DNA of 52,690 nt, from positions 1 through 52,690 of the forward strand of contig JAFZIO010000061.1 in NCBI GenBank assembly GCA_017554335.1. Direction: 5' to 3'. Made by a program: the position numbers and the translations under genes. Each line of letters opens with the position of its first letter. Positions within the stretch are counted from its first letter, which is position 1. A model generated the notes under the pieces. It was given only the letters and a program-made list of their open reading frames with translations, was not told where the DNA came from and made no database searches. Positions 1 through 8,154 of this stretch are shown here, one piece after another. This DNA is from Bacteroidales bacterium. GTDB taxonomy: Bacteria > Bacteroidota > Bacteroidia > Bacteroidales > UBA932.

Positions 1-2
1 AG

Positions 3-506
3 TATTGCGAGTTCCTCAACCGCCAGTACGGCACAGACTACATCTCCGTCATGCCCACCAACCTCTACGGCCCCAACGACAACTACCATCCCGAGCACAG
101 CCACGTGCTGCCGGCCCTCATCCGTCGCTTCCACGAAGCCAAGGAGGCCGGCCTCCGCGAGGTCACCTGCTGGGGCGATGGCAGCCCCCTGCGCGAGTTC
201 CTCTATGTCGATGACCTGGCCAACCTCTGCGTGTTCCTGATGAACAACTACAGCGGTAACGAAACCGTCAATGCCGGCACCGGCAAGGAGCTCACCATCC
301 GTGCCCTCACCGAACTCGTAGCCAAGGTAGTGGGCTTCACAGGCCAGATCAAGTGGGACACCACCCGTCCCAACGGCACCCCCCGCAAGCTCCTTGATGT
401 AAGCAAAGCAACAAAACTTGGCTGGACATATAAAACCGAACTCGAAGACGGCATCCGCTTAGCCTACGAGGACTTCCTCCACAACCCCATGCGAGCAGAA
501 CGATGA
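3..506 (+). CDS. fcl: GDP-L-fucose synthase, C-terminal part (truncated by window start)
   Basis: Converts GDP-4-keto-6-deoxy-D-mannose to GDP-L-fucose (epimerase/reductase, SDR superfamily, cytoplasmic). The reading frame is open from base 3, so the first half of the protein, with the NAD(P)-binding Rossmann motif and catalytic YxxxK, lies outside the window. What remains is very typical of the family: the stretches [45 protein letters not shown] and [10 protein letters not shown] are all present. Its stop overlaps the next start as ATGA, so it is translationally coupled to the sugar transferase. Its place in this operon says L-fucose is probably a component of the surface glycan made here. 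Confidence 0.95.
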   Translation, partial: YCEFLNRQYGTDYISVMPTNLYGPNDNYHPEHSHVLPALIRRFHEAKEAGLREVTCWGDGSPLREFLYVDDLANLCVFLMNNYSGNETVNAGTGKELTIRALTELVAKVVGFTGQIKWDTTRPNGTPRKLLDVSKATKLGWTYKTELEDGIRLAYEDFLHNPMRAER

Positions 507-1873
507 ATCTCAGAACATTTAATATCAAGGAGTTCCTATACTACAGCGTTCCGGTGATGCTGGTGGATCTGGGCATCCACATCGGCGTGTTTGAGTGGCT
601 GCTGAAGGTGTTCACATTTACTGACCCTCAGGACTATATTCTGTTGAGGCCCCGCTCGCTGTACTTCCTGGTCATCGGCTTTATCATTGCGATGGTAATT
701 GTGCCCATAAGACTATATGAGCGTGGCACAAACTGGAAGAGCGAAATACTCAGGGTATTTCTTCAGTGCCTGATTACCATTGGCGTACTGGCTGCATCCA
801 TCAATGTACTTTTCCATAGTTTTGCAGGTCATTTCCTGCTCTATGAAGGCATGCTGGCAGTCGCCCTGATCAGTATCTGGCATCTTATTGTCCGGGCCGC
901 GATACTTGCCGCCCGCAAGAAGGGACGCAATAAGATTCATGTAGTGATTGTAGGTGAAAACGAGAATGCGGAACGCCTTGCCGAAATGATAGAGGATGAC
1001 CGCGATTATGCTGATTACAAGCTGGTCGCTTCTTTTGGAGAAGACCTTGAAGCCATTGAAGGCTATCTCCGGCACAATAAGGTTCATCAGCTTTACTGCA
1101 GCCTTAACCCGGCCCTTAAGACGGATATGGTAAACAGCATAATCAAGCTTTGCGAAAACCTGTTCATCGAGTTCTATTATGTGCCCAACATGGACGGCTA
1201 CCTTCACCGTACCATGACTTTCAGCCAGCTGGGCCCCATGACCGTGGTGAAGCTCAGGGAGGAACCGCTGTCCAACCCTCTGAACGCTGCAATAAAGCGG
1301 GCTTTCGACATACTGTTCAGCCTGCTCTTCCTTGTGACTCTCTACCCGGTCGTCTGGTGTTTTGTGGCAATAGGCACGACCCTCAGCTCGCCCGGGCCCA
1401 TACTCTTCAGACAGAAACGGACGGGCTACAAGGGCAAGCCGTTTACCATGTACAAGTTCCGTTCGATGAAGGTGAACGCAGACGCCGACAGGCTTCAGGC
1501 GACCGCGGACGATCCCCGCAAAACCAGGTTCGGCGATTTCCTGCGCCGCACCAGCATAGATGAACTGCCGCAGATAATCAATGTGCTGAAGGGCGACATG
1601 TCCATTATCGGCCCCCGTCCGCACATGGAGTTGCATACGGAGATGTACACAAAGCTGGTGGACGAGTACCTGGTCCGGCACATGGTGAAGCCGGGCCTTA
1701 CCGGATGGGCGCAGGTGAACGGCTGTCGCGGCGAAACCAAGACCACAGAGGCCATGGCGGACCGTGTCCGTTATGATATCTGGTATATAGAAAACTGGTC
1801 CGTCGCCCTGGACTTCAAGATATTCTTCATGACTATCGGGCAAATCCTCGGAGGGGACAAACAGGCATATTAA
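503..1873 (+). CDS. Undecaprenyl-phosphate sugar-1-phosphate transferase, WcaJ-like polyprenyl glycosylphosphotransferase
   Basis: Starts a surface polysaccharide by moving a sugar-1-phosphate from a nucleotide sugar to undecaprenyl phosphate at the inner membrane. The 456-residue protein has four hydrophobic segments within the first ~135 residues, a soluble CoA-binding-like middle domain, a fifth hydrophobic segment near residues 268-295, and the C-terminal bacterial sugar transferase domain. Family motifs seen are [39 protein letters not shown] and [11 protein letters not shown]. Length fits the long WcaJ/WbaP class. The start overlaps the fcl stop (ATGA). Substrate sugar cannot be told from sequence. 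Confidence 0.93.
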   Translation: MNLRTFNIKEFLYYSVPVMLVDLGIHIGVFEWLLKVFTFTDPQDYILLRPRSLYFLVIGFIIAMVIVPIRLYERGTNWKSEILRVFLQCLITIGVLAASINVLFHSFAGHFLLYEGMLAVALISIWHLIVRAAILAARKKGRNKIHVVIVGENENAERLAEMIEDDRDYADYKLVASFGEDLEAIEGYLRHNKVHQLYCSLNPALKTDMVNSIIKLCENLFIEFYYVPNMDGYLHRTMTFSQLGPMTVVKLREEPLSNPLNAAIKRAFDILFSLLFLVTLYPVVWCFVAIGTTLSSPGPILFRQKRTGYKGKPFTMYKFRSMKVNADADRLQATADDPRKTRFGDFLRRTSIDELPQIINVLKGDMSIIGPRPHMELHTEMYTKLVDEYLVRHMVKPGLTGWAQVNGCRGETKTTEAMADRVRYDIWYIENWSVALDFKIFFMTIGQILGGDKQAY

Positions 1874-1877
1874 TAAC

Positions 1878-2963
1878 ATGGAAACTTTTTTCGAGTTGGT
1901 TCAAATGTCCCTGGGCAACAGGGAGTCTTTGAGCAACCCTCCGCAGACGCGCGAGGAATGGGAGGAATTATGTACTTTAGCTGCCAGGCACAATTTCCTG
2001 GGCTTGACATTCCCGGTTATAGACGAGCTGCATGATACTCTGGAGAATATCCCCCTGAGCGTATATTCCCGCTGGGCTATGGTAACGGAGAAGATACAGA
2101 AGAAGAACGCCAAAATGATGGGTTACTGCCAGGATCTCTACCACAGTTTCCGCGCCGACGGGTTCCGCACCTGCTTGCTCAAAGGGCAGGCCGCAGCGTC
2201 ATTGTATCCCAATCCAATGTTGCGCCAGAGCGGGGATATCGATCTCTGGGTAGAAGGGGACAGGCAAGTTGTGGTGGACTATCTCAGGTCCCGCTGCGAG
2301 GTGCATAAGGTTGTCTATCACCACTGCGACACCAAGCTCCTCCCGGACGTTGGCGTGGAAGTCCATTTTACGCCTTCCTGGATGAACGCGCCATGGGCTA
2401 ACGCCAGACTTCAGGAATGGTTTGAATCCGTACAGGAAAACCAGTTCTCCAATTTTGATGAGAAGCTCGGTTTCTGCGTGCCCACTTTGCGCTTCAACGC
2501 TGTTTACATGCTTATACATATTTTCAGGCATGTGCTTGAAGAAGGCGTCGGGCTGAGGCAGCTGCTGGATTATTACTACGTGCTTATGCACATGGATAAC
2601 GACGACCGCATAACTGCACGTGCAGACATAGAGACCCTGAGGCTGGAAGACTTTGCGGCGTCGGTTATGTATGTTCTCAAGAAGGTGTTCCTGATAAGCA
2701 ACAATAACCTGTTGTATGCTCCCGATGAGCGCGGAGGCCGTTTCCTTTTGAATGAAATCATGCGTGCCGGCAATTTCGGACGCTACGACGAGAGGAATGC
2801 CCACAAGAAAGGGGAAGGCCTTGTGGCGCATGGCAAGCGCAAGGTCGGCAGGGGTCTGCGTTACCTCTGGCGTTATCCTTCAGAGGTTCTCTTCATGCCG
2901 CAGTTCATTATCTGGCAGTACTTCTGGCGCCGCAGCCTGGGCTATTTGTATAAAGGTCGATGA
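1878..2963 (+). CDS. Nucleotidyltransferase-fold family protein (NTP_transf_5-like)
   Basis: 361 residues. The diagnostic part is LLKGQAAASLYP followed by RQSGDIDLWVEG near residues 95-125, which is the GS/DxD-type nucleotidyltransferase signature of the uncharacterised family often found in exopolysaccharide clusters. No transmembrane segment is evident. It lies 4 bases after the sugar transferase and overlaps the Wzi-like gene by 4 bases, so it belongs to the polysaccharide operon. Members of this family are commonly annotated only as nucleotidyltransferase family proteins. The substrate is unknown and I do not assign a specific reaction. Confidence 0.82.
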   Translation: METFFELVQMSLGNRESLSNPPQTREEWEELCTLAARHNFLGLTFPVIDELHDTLENIPLSVYSRWAMVTEKIQKKNAKMMGYCQDLYHSFRADGFRTCLLKGQAAASLYPNPMLRQSGDIDLWVEGDRQVVVDYLRSRCEVHKVVYHHCDTKLLPDVGVEVHFTPSWMNAPWANARLQEWFESVQENQFSNFDEKLGFCVPTLRFNAVYMLIHIFRHVLEEGVGLRQLLDYYYVLMHMDNDDRITARADIETLRLEDFAASVMYVLKKVFLISNNNLLYAPDERGGRFLLNEIMRAGNFGRYDERNAHKKGEGLVAHGKRKVGRGLRYLWRYPSEVLFMPQFIIWQYFWRRSLGYLYKGR

Positions 2964-4393
2964 ATGATTTCTTCGTGTCTCTGATGCTCCTGGGGGCGCT
3001 CTCCAGCGGCGGCAGCATGCCGTTCTGGGCGACGTCCAACCAATATGGCGTCATGCCCGAATCCAACGGAGGGCTTGCCCTTCTGCGGACGGGTATGCCG
3101 TTCGATGAGAGCAGGAACTTCCAGTGGCACTGGGGCGCATCCCTCGGCTATAGGGCCGATGCCGGCGGAGGAGTGATACTGCCCGACGAACTCTATGCCG
3201 GAGTCCGTTGGAAGCAGCTCCGGCTCGATGTGGGCCTGTGGCATCCGGAGCAGGGCTACATGGCCTCCAGCCGCGAACTCGGTACGCTGTCGGCCACGGG
3301 CGGCAACATAATGCAGTCCGGCAACTCCCGCGGCATGCCCGGCTATTCGTTGCGCCTGGAGCCATGGAGCATCCCTTTTACCGACGGCCACCTGCAGATC
3401 TTCGGCCGCTTCGGCGATTACCGGACAACGGACGCCCGCTATGTCTCCGGGGCCTTGGTGCATAACACGGAAGGCTATATAAGGGGAAATATCGGCAAGC
3501 GCTTCAGCATCACCTGGGGCCTTGACCATTATACCATGTGGGGCGGCATCAGCCCCGACTTCGGCAAGCAGACGGTCAGCCCGGGGAACTACCTCAGAGT
3601 CATCACGGGTCGCTCGGGCAAAGAAGATTCGCCTCTGGGCGACCAGATCAATTCCCTCGGCGACCACCGCGGGCGTCTGCTTCACCGCCTGGACTGGAAA
3701 GGCGATTCGTGGAGCATATCCTATCAGAGCGACAAACCCTACGACGACCGCTCCGGCATGCTGTATTACAATTTCCCGGATGGCGTGCGTACGCTTCACT
3801 TGTCCTTCGAGGACAAGACCAGATGGCTTAGCGACGTGGTGTATGAATTCCATACCACCATGTGCCAGTCTGGCCCTTACGAGCGCAGGCTTGCGACGGA
3901 AGAAGAGGTTGCCGCAGGAGACCCCCATCTTTACAGGGACAATGAAAGCTCACCCTGGTATCTTATAGCAGGTGGCGCGGACAATTACTGCAACAATTAC
4001 GAATACAAGTCCGGTTGGACCCATTACGGCCGTCAGATCGGAGGGCCGCTGTTTTTCTCCCGCAGCAATGGCCTGGGCACATGGAATAACTTATTTACGG
4101 CGCATCACCTGGGTCTGTCCGGCAGCCTCTTCCACAAATTCCCATGGAAGCTTTTGATGACATACAGCCAGAATTACGGTTGCTGGTTTGATGAAAACTT
4201 CGCTTATGACAGCGGCAGCCGTTTCGAGCAGCCCCTGAAGCAGTTCTCTTCCGGTTTCATGACGGAATTTCCGTTGCTTAAGGGAGCGCTCAAGATTGTT
4301 CCGGCCGTGTATCTTGATTCAGGCGACGCCCTGCCACGTTGCTTCGGTGCAACACTATCAGTGAAATACGACATAATTCATATACATAAATGA
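2960..4393 (+). CDS. Capsule assembly Wzi family outer-membrane protein
   Basis: 477 residues with a short hydrophobic N-terminus (about residues 4-17) that can serve as a signal peptide, then a long run of alternating polar/aromatic beta-strand-like segments ending in an aromatic-rich C-terminus, as expected for an outer-membrane beta-barrel. The opening FWATSNQYG and the repeated short strands fit the Wzi capsule-assembly family, which in other bacteria anchors capsule polysaccharide on the cell surface. It starts in ATGA overlap with the upstream gene and ends in ATGA overlap with hddA, so it is co-translated with glycan-precursor genes. The family call rests on remembered family character, not a search. 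Confidence 0.75.
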   Translation: MNDFFVSLMLLGALSSGGSMPFWATSNQYGVMPESNGGLALLRTGMPFDESRNFQWHWGASLGYRADAGGGVILPDELYAGVRWKQLRLDVGLWHPEQGYMASSRELGTLSATGGNIMQSGNSRGMPGYSLRLEPWSIPFTDGHLQIFGRFGDYRTTDARYVSGALVHNTEGYIRGNIGKRFSITWGLDHYTMWGGISPDFGKQTVSPGNYLRVITGRSGKEDSPLGDQINSLGDHRGRLLHRLDWKGDSWSISYQSDKPYDDRSGMLYYNFPDGVRTLHLSFEDKTRWLSDVVYEFHTTMCQSGPYERRLATEEEVAAGDPHLYRDNESSPWYLIAGGADNYCNNYEYKSGWTHYGRQIGGPLFFSRSNGLGTWNNLFTAHHLGLSGSLFHKFPWKLLMTYSQNYGCWFDENFAYDSGSRFEQPLKQFSSGFMTEFPLLKGALKIVPAVYLDSGDALPRCFGATLSVKYDIIHIHK

Positions 4394-5436
4394 TAATCAG
4401 AAGTAAAGCCCCTCTTCGCCTTGGCCTGGCCGGGGGAGGAAGCGATGTGTCGCCTTACAGCGACATTTACGGCGGACTTGTGCTGAACGCCACCATCAAC
4501 CTGTATGCATATTGCACCATAGACGAGACGGACGACGGCAAGATAAGCATAGACTCTTACGACGCCGGCTGCCGTCTGCAGTTCCCCCTGGGTCCTGAAC
4601 TTCCCGTTGACGGTCAGGCGGACCTGATAAAGGGAGTGTACAACAGGGTCGTGCGCGACTTCGGCATCAGCCCCAGGGCCTTCCGTATTACCACCTGGAA
4701 CGACGCTCCTGCGGGCTCCGGCCTCGGCACTTCCAGCACAATGGTAGTATGTATTCTCAAAGCCTTCGTGGAGTGGTACTCGCTTCCACTGGGAGACTAT
4801 GAGATTGCCCGCCTGGCCTACGAAATAGAGCGCAAGGACCTGGGCCTCTCCGGCGGCAAGCAGGACCAGTATGCCGCAGCCTTCGGCGGCTTCAACTTCA
4901 TTGAGTTCCTGCCCGACGACAGCGTTATTGTGAATCCGCTCAAGGTCAAACGCTGGATTACCGACGAGCTGGAGTCGAGCCTGCTGCTGTACTTCACCGG
5001 CAAATCCCGCAGCAGCGCCCGCATCATAGACGAGCAGCGCAAAAACACCTCATCCGGCAATGCCGAGGCCATAGAGGCCATGCACCTTATCAAGCAGAGC
5101 GCAAGGGAGATGAAGGCTGCGGTGCTGAAAGGCGACATGCGCGAATTCGCCGGGATAATGGGCCGCAGCTGGGAGAACAAGAAGAAGATGGCGAAGGGGA
5201 TTACCAACGAAAACATTCAGCACGCCTTCGATGTGGCCATGGCTGCCGGAGCGGTGGCCGGCAAGGTGAGCGGAGCCGGTGGCGGCGGATTCATTATGTT
5301 CTTCGTACGCCCGGAAAAGAAAAAGGCCGTGGAAGATGCCCTGAAGCAGCTTGACGGCTTCGTGCTGCCGTTCTTGTTCACTGACGGCGGCGCCCATGGA
5401 TGGAAAATATACGATACCGATACCATAAACAAATGA
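4390..5436 (+). CDS. hddA: D-glycero-alpha-D-manno-heptose 7-phosphate kinase (GHMP kinase)
   Basis: Phosphorylates D-glycero-D-manno-heptose 7-phosphate at C1 in the GDP-heptose pathway. It is a 348-residue GHMP-superfamily kinase. The N-terminal motif PLRLGLAGGGSDVSPY, the ATP-binding loop PAGSGLGTSSTM near residue 110 and the C-terminal KVSGAGGGGFIMFF motif are all present. The next two genes encode the isomerase and the guanylyltransferase/phosphatase of the same pathway, which separates this from other GHMP kinases such as fucokinase. Overlaps wzi-like upstream and gmhA downstream by ATGA. Confidence 0.92.
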   Translation: MIIRSKAPLRLGLAGGGSDVSPYSDIYGGLVLNATINLYAYCTIDETDDGKISIDSYDAGCRLQFPLGPELPVDGQADLIKGVYNRVVRDFGISPRAFRITTWNDAPAGSGLGTSSTMVVCILKAFVEWYSLPLGDYEIARLAYEIERKDLGLSGGKQDQYAAAFGGFNFIEFLPDDSVIVNPLKVKRWITDELESSLLLYFTGKSRSSARIIDEQRKNTSSGNAEAIEAMHLIKQSAREMKAAVLKGDMREFAGIMGRSWENKKKMAKGITNENIQHAFDVAMAAGAVAGKVSGAGGGGFIMFFVRPEKKKAVEDALKQLDGFVLPFLFTDGGAHGWKIYDTDTINK

Positions 5437-6065
5437 AAACTATTCTTGAAACACTGATTGAGCGCTATCCGGCCCTCTCCGCATGCAGCGACGACATTAT
5501 GAAGGCCGCCGAAATCCTCGTGGAATCCTTTGCCGCCGACGGCAAGCTTCTGGTGGCCGGAAACGGCGGAAGCGCAGCCGACTCCGAGCATATTGTGGGT
5601 GAAATGATGAAGACCTTCAAGATTCAGAAGACCCTGCGTGAGGGATACGCCGAATCCCTGATTGCCTGCGACCCTGAAATGGGGAACGTGCTGCGCAACC
5701 ATCTGCAGGGCGCCCTGCCTGCGATTGCCCTGGACGGCCATATAGCCCTGAGCACAGCCTACCTGAACGATTGCGAGCCCCTGCTCTGCTTTGCACAGCA
5801 GGTCAACGGCTACGGTCGCGAAGGCGATGTCTTCTGGGGCATTTCCACATCCGGAAACAGCCGTAACATACTCTATGCTGCCGTTGCTGCCAAGGCCCGC
5901 GGCATGAAGGTCATAGGCCTTACCGGAGCACGTGAGAACCGTCTGCAGAAGTTCTCCGACGTCTGCATCCGTGTGCCTGAAACGGAGACCTATAAGGTTC
6001 AGGAACTGCACCTGCCTGTCTATCACGCCCTCTGCCTTATGGTAGAGAAGCACTTCTTCGGTTAA
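5433..6065 (+). CDS. gmhA: Phosphoheptose isomerase
   Basis: Converts sedoheptulose 7-phosphate to D-glycero-D-manno-heptose 7-phosphate, the first committed step toward NDP-heptoses. It is a 210-residue SIS-domain protein with AGNGGSAADSEHIVGEM near residue 45, a second SIS motif STSGNSRN, and AKARGMKVIGLTG. I placed the start at 5433 because this ATG overlaps the hddA stop exactly as ATGA, like its neighbours. An in-frame ATG at 5400 would add 11 residues inside hddA. The stop overlaps the next start by one base (TAATG). Confidence 0.94.
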   Translation: MKTILETLIERYPALSACSDDIMKAAEILVESFAADGKLLVAGNGGSAADSEHIVGEMMKTFKIQKTLREGYAESLIACDPEMGNVLRNHLQGALPAIALDGHIALSTAYLNDCEPLLCFAQQVNGYGREGDVFWGISTSGNSRNILYAAVAAKARGMKVIGLTGARENRLQKFSDVCIRVPETETYKVQELHLPVYHALCLMVEKHFFG

Positions 6066-7246
6066 TGGAAGTAATAATCCTTGCAGGAGGCCTGGGAACC
6101 CGTTTGCGGAGCGTCGTAAGCGAGCTGCCCAAGTGCATGGCCCCGGTTGCCGGGAAGCCTTTCCTGTGGTATCTGCTGGAGCAGCTGAGGGCATATAAGG
6201 TCGATCGGGTGATACTCAGCGTGGGCTATCTGCGTGAGGCCGTTCAGGACTGGGTGGCCGTGCATGCGGGGGAGTACCCCTTCGAGTTCCGTTTCGCAGT
6301 GGAGGAAGAGCCTCTGGGCACCGGCGGCGGCATTCGGCTGGCGGCATCCATGGCTGAAGGCTCCGAAGTGGTGGTGCTGAACGGCGATACTTTCTTCGAT
6401 GCCGACCTGGACGCGCTGCTGAAGGCTAGGCGCGATTCCGGTAAGCCGTTGGCCCTGGCACTCAAGCCGATGCGCGACTTCGACCGCTACGGCACGGTGG
6501 AGCTTGGCCCGGACGGCACCATAAAGGCGTTCCGGGAGAAGCAGCACTGCGCCGAGGGCCTCATAAACGGGGGAGTGTATGCCATCGACCGCTCCTCCGG
6601 CATCTTTGGCGGCCTGCCGCAGAAGTTCTCCTTCGAGACGGCAGTATTGGAGCCGGAGTGCGTCCGCGGCAGGCTCTGCGGCCTCGTTCAGGATGGCTTC
6701 TTCATCGATATCGGCATCCCGGAAGATTATACCCGTGCCTGCGATTGGCCGTTCCTGCTCAGCAAGGGATATGATACGTTGTTGCTTGACCGCGACGGGG
6801 TGATAAACGAACTCAGGCCTGGCGACTACGTGAAAAGCATTGAGGAATTCGAATGGCGGGCGGGAGTTAAGGACGCCTTGCGTGCCGCTGCCGCCAAGTT
6901 TCCGCGTATCTACGTCGTTACCAACCAGCGGGGCGTCGGCAAGGGCCTTATGACCCGCGAAGCGCTGGACGGCATCCATTCCTGGATGACATCCGAGATT
7001 GCTGCAGCCGGCGGCCGCATAGACGGCATCTATGTCTGCACCGCCGTCTCCGATTCCGACCCTTGCCGCAAGCCCAACCGCGGTCTCTTCGACCTTATCC
7101 TCAGGGATCATCCGGAGGTTGTCCCTTCCCGTACATTAATGGTCGGCGACAGCCCCTCCGACCGTCAATTCGCCGTCAATAGCGGTATAGCGTTCCGAAT
7201 GATTGGCGGTTCCTCTTCGGCGAACGTGACCGCCCGTGGTCTATGA
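6065..7246 (+). CDS. HddC-GmhB fusion: heptose-1-phosphate guanylyltransferase plus heptose-1,7-bisphosphate phosphatase
   Basis: Residues 1-~230 form a sugar-nucleotidyltransferase with the LAGGLGTRLR...LPKCM signature, NGDTFFDAD (metal site) and EKQ/NGGVYAID motifs, fitting HddC. Residues ~237-393 form a HAD phosphatase with motif I LLLDRDGVINE (D242, D244), motif II VTNQRGVGKG (T286), motif III RKPN (K336) and motif IV VGDSPSD (D362, D366), fitting GmhB. The protein supplies two of the four GDP-heptose steps, and gmhA and hddA just upstream supply the others. Oddity: the Cys/His zinc loop of E. coli GmhB is reduced here to C325 and C334 without the histidine. It is the last gene of the operon. 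Confidence 0.9.
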   Translation: MEVIILAGGLGTRLRSVVSELPKCMAPVAGKPFLWYLLEQLRAYKVDRVILSVGYLREAVQDWVAVHAGEYPFEFRFAVEEEPLGTGGGIRLAASMAEGSEVVVLNGDTFFDADLDALLKARRDSGKPLALALKPMRDFDRYGTVELGPDGTIKAFREKQHCAEGLINGGVYAIDRSSGIFGGLPQKFSFETAVLEPECVRGRLCGLVQDGFFIDIGIPEDYTRACDWPFLLSKGYDTLLLDRDGVINELRPGDYVKSIEEFEWRAGVKDALRAAAAKFPRIYVVTNQRGVGKGLMTREALDGIHSWMTSEIAAAGGRIDGIYVCTAVSDSDPCRKPNRGLFDLILRDHPEVVPSRTLMVGDSPSDRQFAVNSGIAFRMIGGSSSANVTARGL

Positions 7247-7360
7247 ACGGGAGGGGCCCGCGAGCATAGCGAAGTGGGAGGGACGAGCAGTTCTGCTGCG
7301 AGGTGAGCAGAAGAGGAGCTGCCAAGAAGAAGGAACGCTATACAATAACGAATATTTTAC
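7247..7360. other. Intergenic stretch with small hairpins, no clear terminator
   Basis: Purine-rich DNA between the heptose operon and the zapA operon. TTCTGCT at about 7290 can pair with AGCAGAA about 15 bases on, and ATAGCG near 7267 can pair with CGCTAT just before the next promoter. There is no T-run after either stem, so I do not call a terminator. Confidence 0.4.
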
Positions 7361-7368
7361 TATATTTG
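7361..7368 (+). promoter_or_regulatory. Candidate -7 box of the zapA operon
   Basis: TATATTTG matches the Bacteroidetes TANNTTTG -7 element. No good TTTG -33 box is seen 19 bases upstream. The ATG at 7373 is only four bases after the box, so the transcript would be leaderless or nearly so if this promoter is used. Confidence 0.45.
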
Positions 7369-7372
7369 TAAT

Positions 7373-7642
7373 ATGCTGGAAGATATTAAAGTAAGGATTG
7401 AGAAGCTGGTATCTCTGTATGAGACGGAGAAGCAGCGCGCAGATGCCCTGGCGGCCGAACTGGAGGCACGGAAGGCCGACATCGCCGCCTACAAAGACAA
7501 GATAGCCGACCTGGATGCGCAGATCGACAACCTCAAGCTGCAATTCGCCTTCTCCGGCTCCGGCGACACCGCACTCGCCAAAGAACGCATCACCAAACTT
7601 GTGCGCGAGATAGACCGTTGCATCAAACTGCTCGAGAAGTAA
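7373..7642 (+). CDS. Small coiled-coil protein upstream of zapA
   Basis: 89 residues, highly charged, with a heptad-like pattern through residues ~5-65 that predicts a coiled coil, then a short linker FSGSGD and a C-terminal helix. There is no signal peptide or membrane segment. It lies two bases before zapA, so the two are almost certainly co-transcribed. A ZapB-like partner of ZapA at the division septum is an attractive idea from size, coiled coil and position, but it is inference. No diagnostic ZapB motif is recognised. Start chosen at the first ATG. Confidence 0.72.
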   Translation: MLEDIKVRIEKLVSLYETEKQRADALAAELEARKADIAAYKDKIADLDAQIDNLKLQFAFSGSGDTALAKERITKLVREIDRCIKLLEK

Positions 7643-7644
7643 CT

Positions 7645-7929
7645 ATGGCACAGAACATCAAACTCAAGATTGCCGGCAACGAGTATCCCATGGTCGCCCC
7701 CACCCCCGAGATGGAGGAAGCCATGCGCCTGGCAGCAGATGAAATCAACCGCAAGTACTACTCCTACGATTCCAAATACCCGGACAAGTCTACGCTCGAC
7801 AAACTTATCATAGTAACGCTTAACGAGACCGTAAACCGCATTGCATGCCAGAAGCGTATGCAACAGCTGGGAGAAGAAGCCAAAGAACTCCAGGACGACC
7901 TTGACGCGTACCTGGCAAATTTGAAATAG
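7645..7929 (+). CDS. zapA: Cell division protein ZapA
   Basis: 94 residues. ZapA proteins bind FtsZ and stabilise the Z-ring in the cytoplasm. The N-terminal beta-rich part (KLKIAGNEYPM) followed by EEAMRLAADEINRKY and a long C-terminal helix ending in EAKELQDDLDAYL is typical of the ZapA fold. The start is the ATG two bases after the preceding stop. An upstream in-frame ATG at 7618 would overlap the coiled-coil gene and add nine residues foreign to the family. A 6S-like RNA candidate follows directly. Confidence 0.85.
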   Translation: MAQNIKLKIAGNEYPMVAPTPEMEEAMRLAADEINRKYYSYDSKYPDKSTLDKLIIVTLNETVNRIACQKRMQQLGEEAKELQDDLDAYLANLK

Positions 7930-7934
7930 ACCCT

Positions 7935-8095
7935 TAAGCCGCCAGGCCCAAGAGGAGAAAACATCAAGTTTTTCACTAACCGGGTTATCTCGGACCGCGG
8001 AAGGCAAGCCCGCCCCGCAGCAGGATCCCCGAACCGGACCGGAGCCCAAATCATTCAAGCCAGACAATTTTCTGACAGATTCGGCTGACGGCTTA
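7935..8095 (+). ncRNA. Candidate 6S-like RNA downstream of zapA
   Basis: About 161 nt without a reading frame between zapA and a strong terminator. The ends close with a perfect seven-base stem (TAAGCCG at 7935-7941 with CGGCTTA at 8089-8095). The central part can fold as GCGG-AAGGCAAGC-CCGC inside a longer GC-rich arm. Long-rod RNAs with a closing stem just after zapA are typical of 6S RNA in other bacteria (zapA-ssrS in enterobacteria), and 6S RNA binds RNA polymerase. No covariance search could be run, so this could also be merely a structured 3' UTR of zapA. Confidence 0.45.
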
Positions 8096-8103
8096 TTTAA
8101 AAC

Positions 8104-8140
8104 AAACAGGATGACTCGCGAGAGCCATCCTGTTTTGATT
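8104..8140. terminator. Bidirectional terminator between zapA/6S-like RNA and the BACON lipoprotein gene
   Basis: Stem AAACAGGATG (8104-8113) with CATCCTGTTT (8126-8135). It is followed on the + side by TTGATTTT and on the - side by a TTTGTTTTAAAT run. It can end transcripts from both converging units. Confidence 0.85.
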
Positions 8141-8154
8141 TTATGTAATCGTGA

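Noticed and set aside
713-1879. 388-codon - strand frame opposite the WcaJ-like gene
   Set aside because: Antisense shadow. The + strand frame contains the complete sugar-transferase signature.
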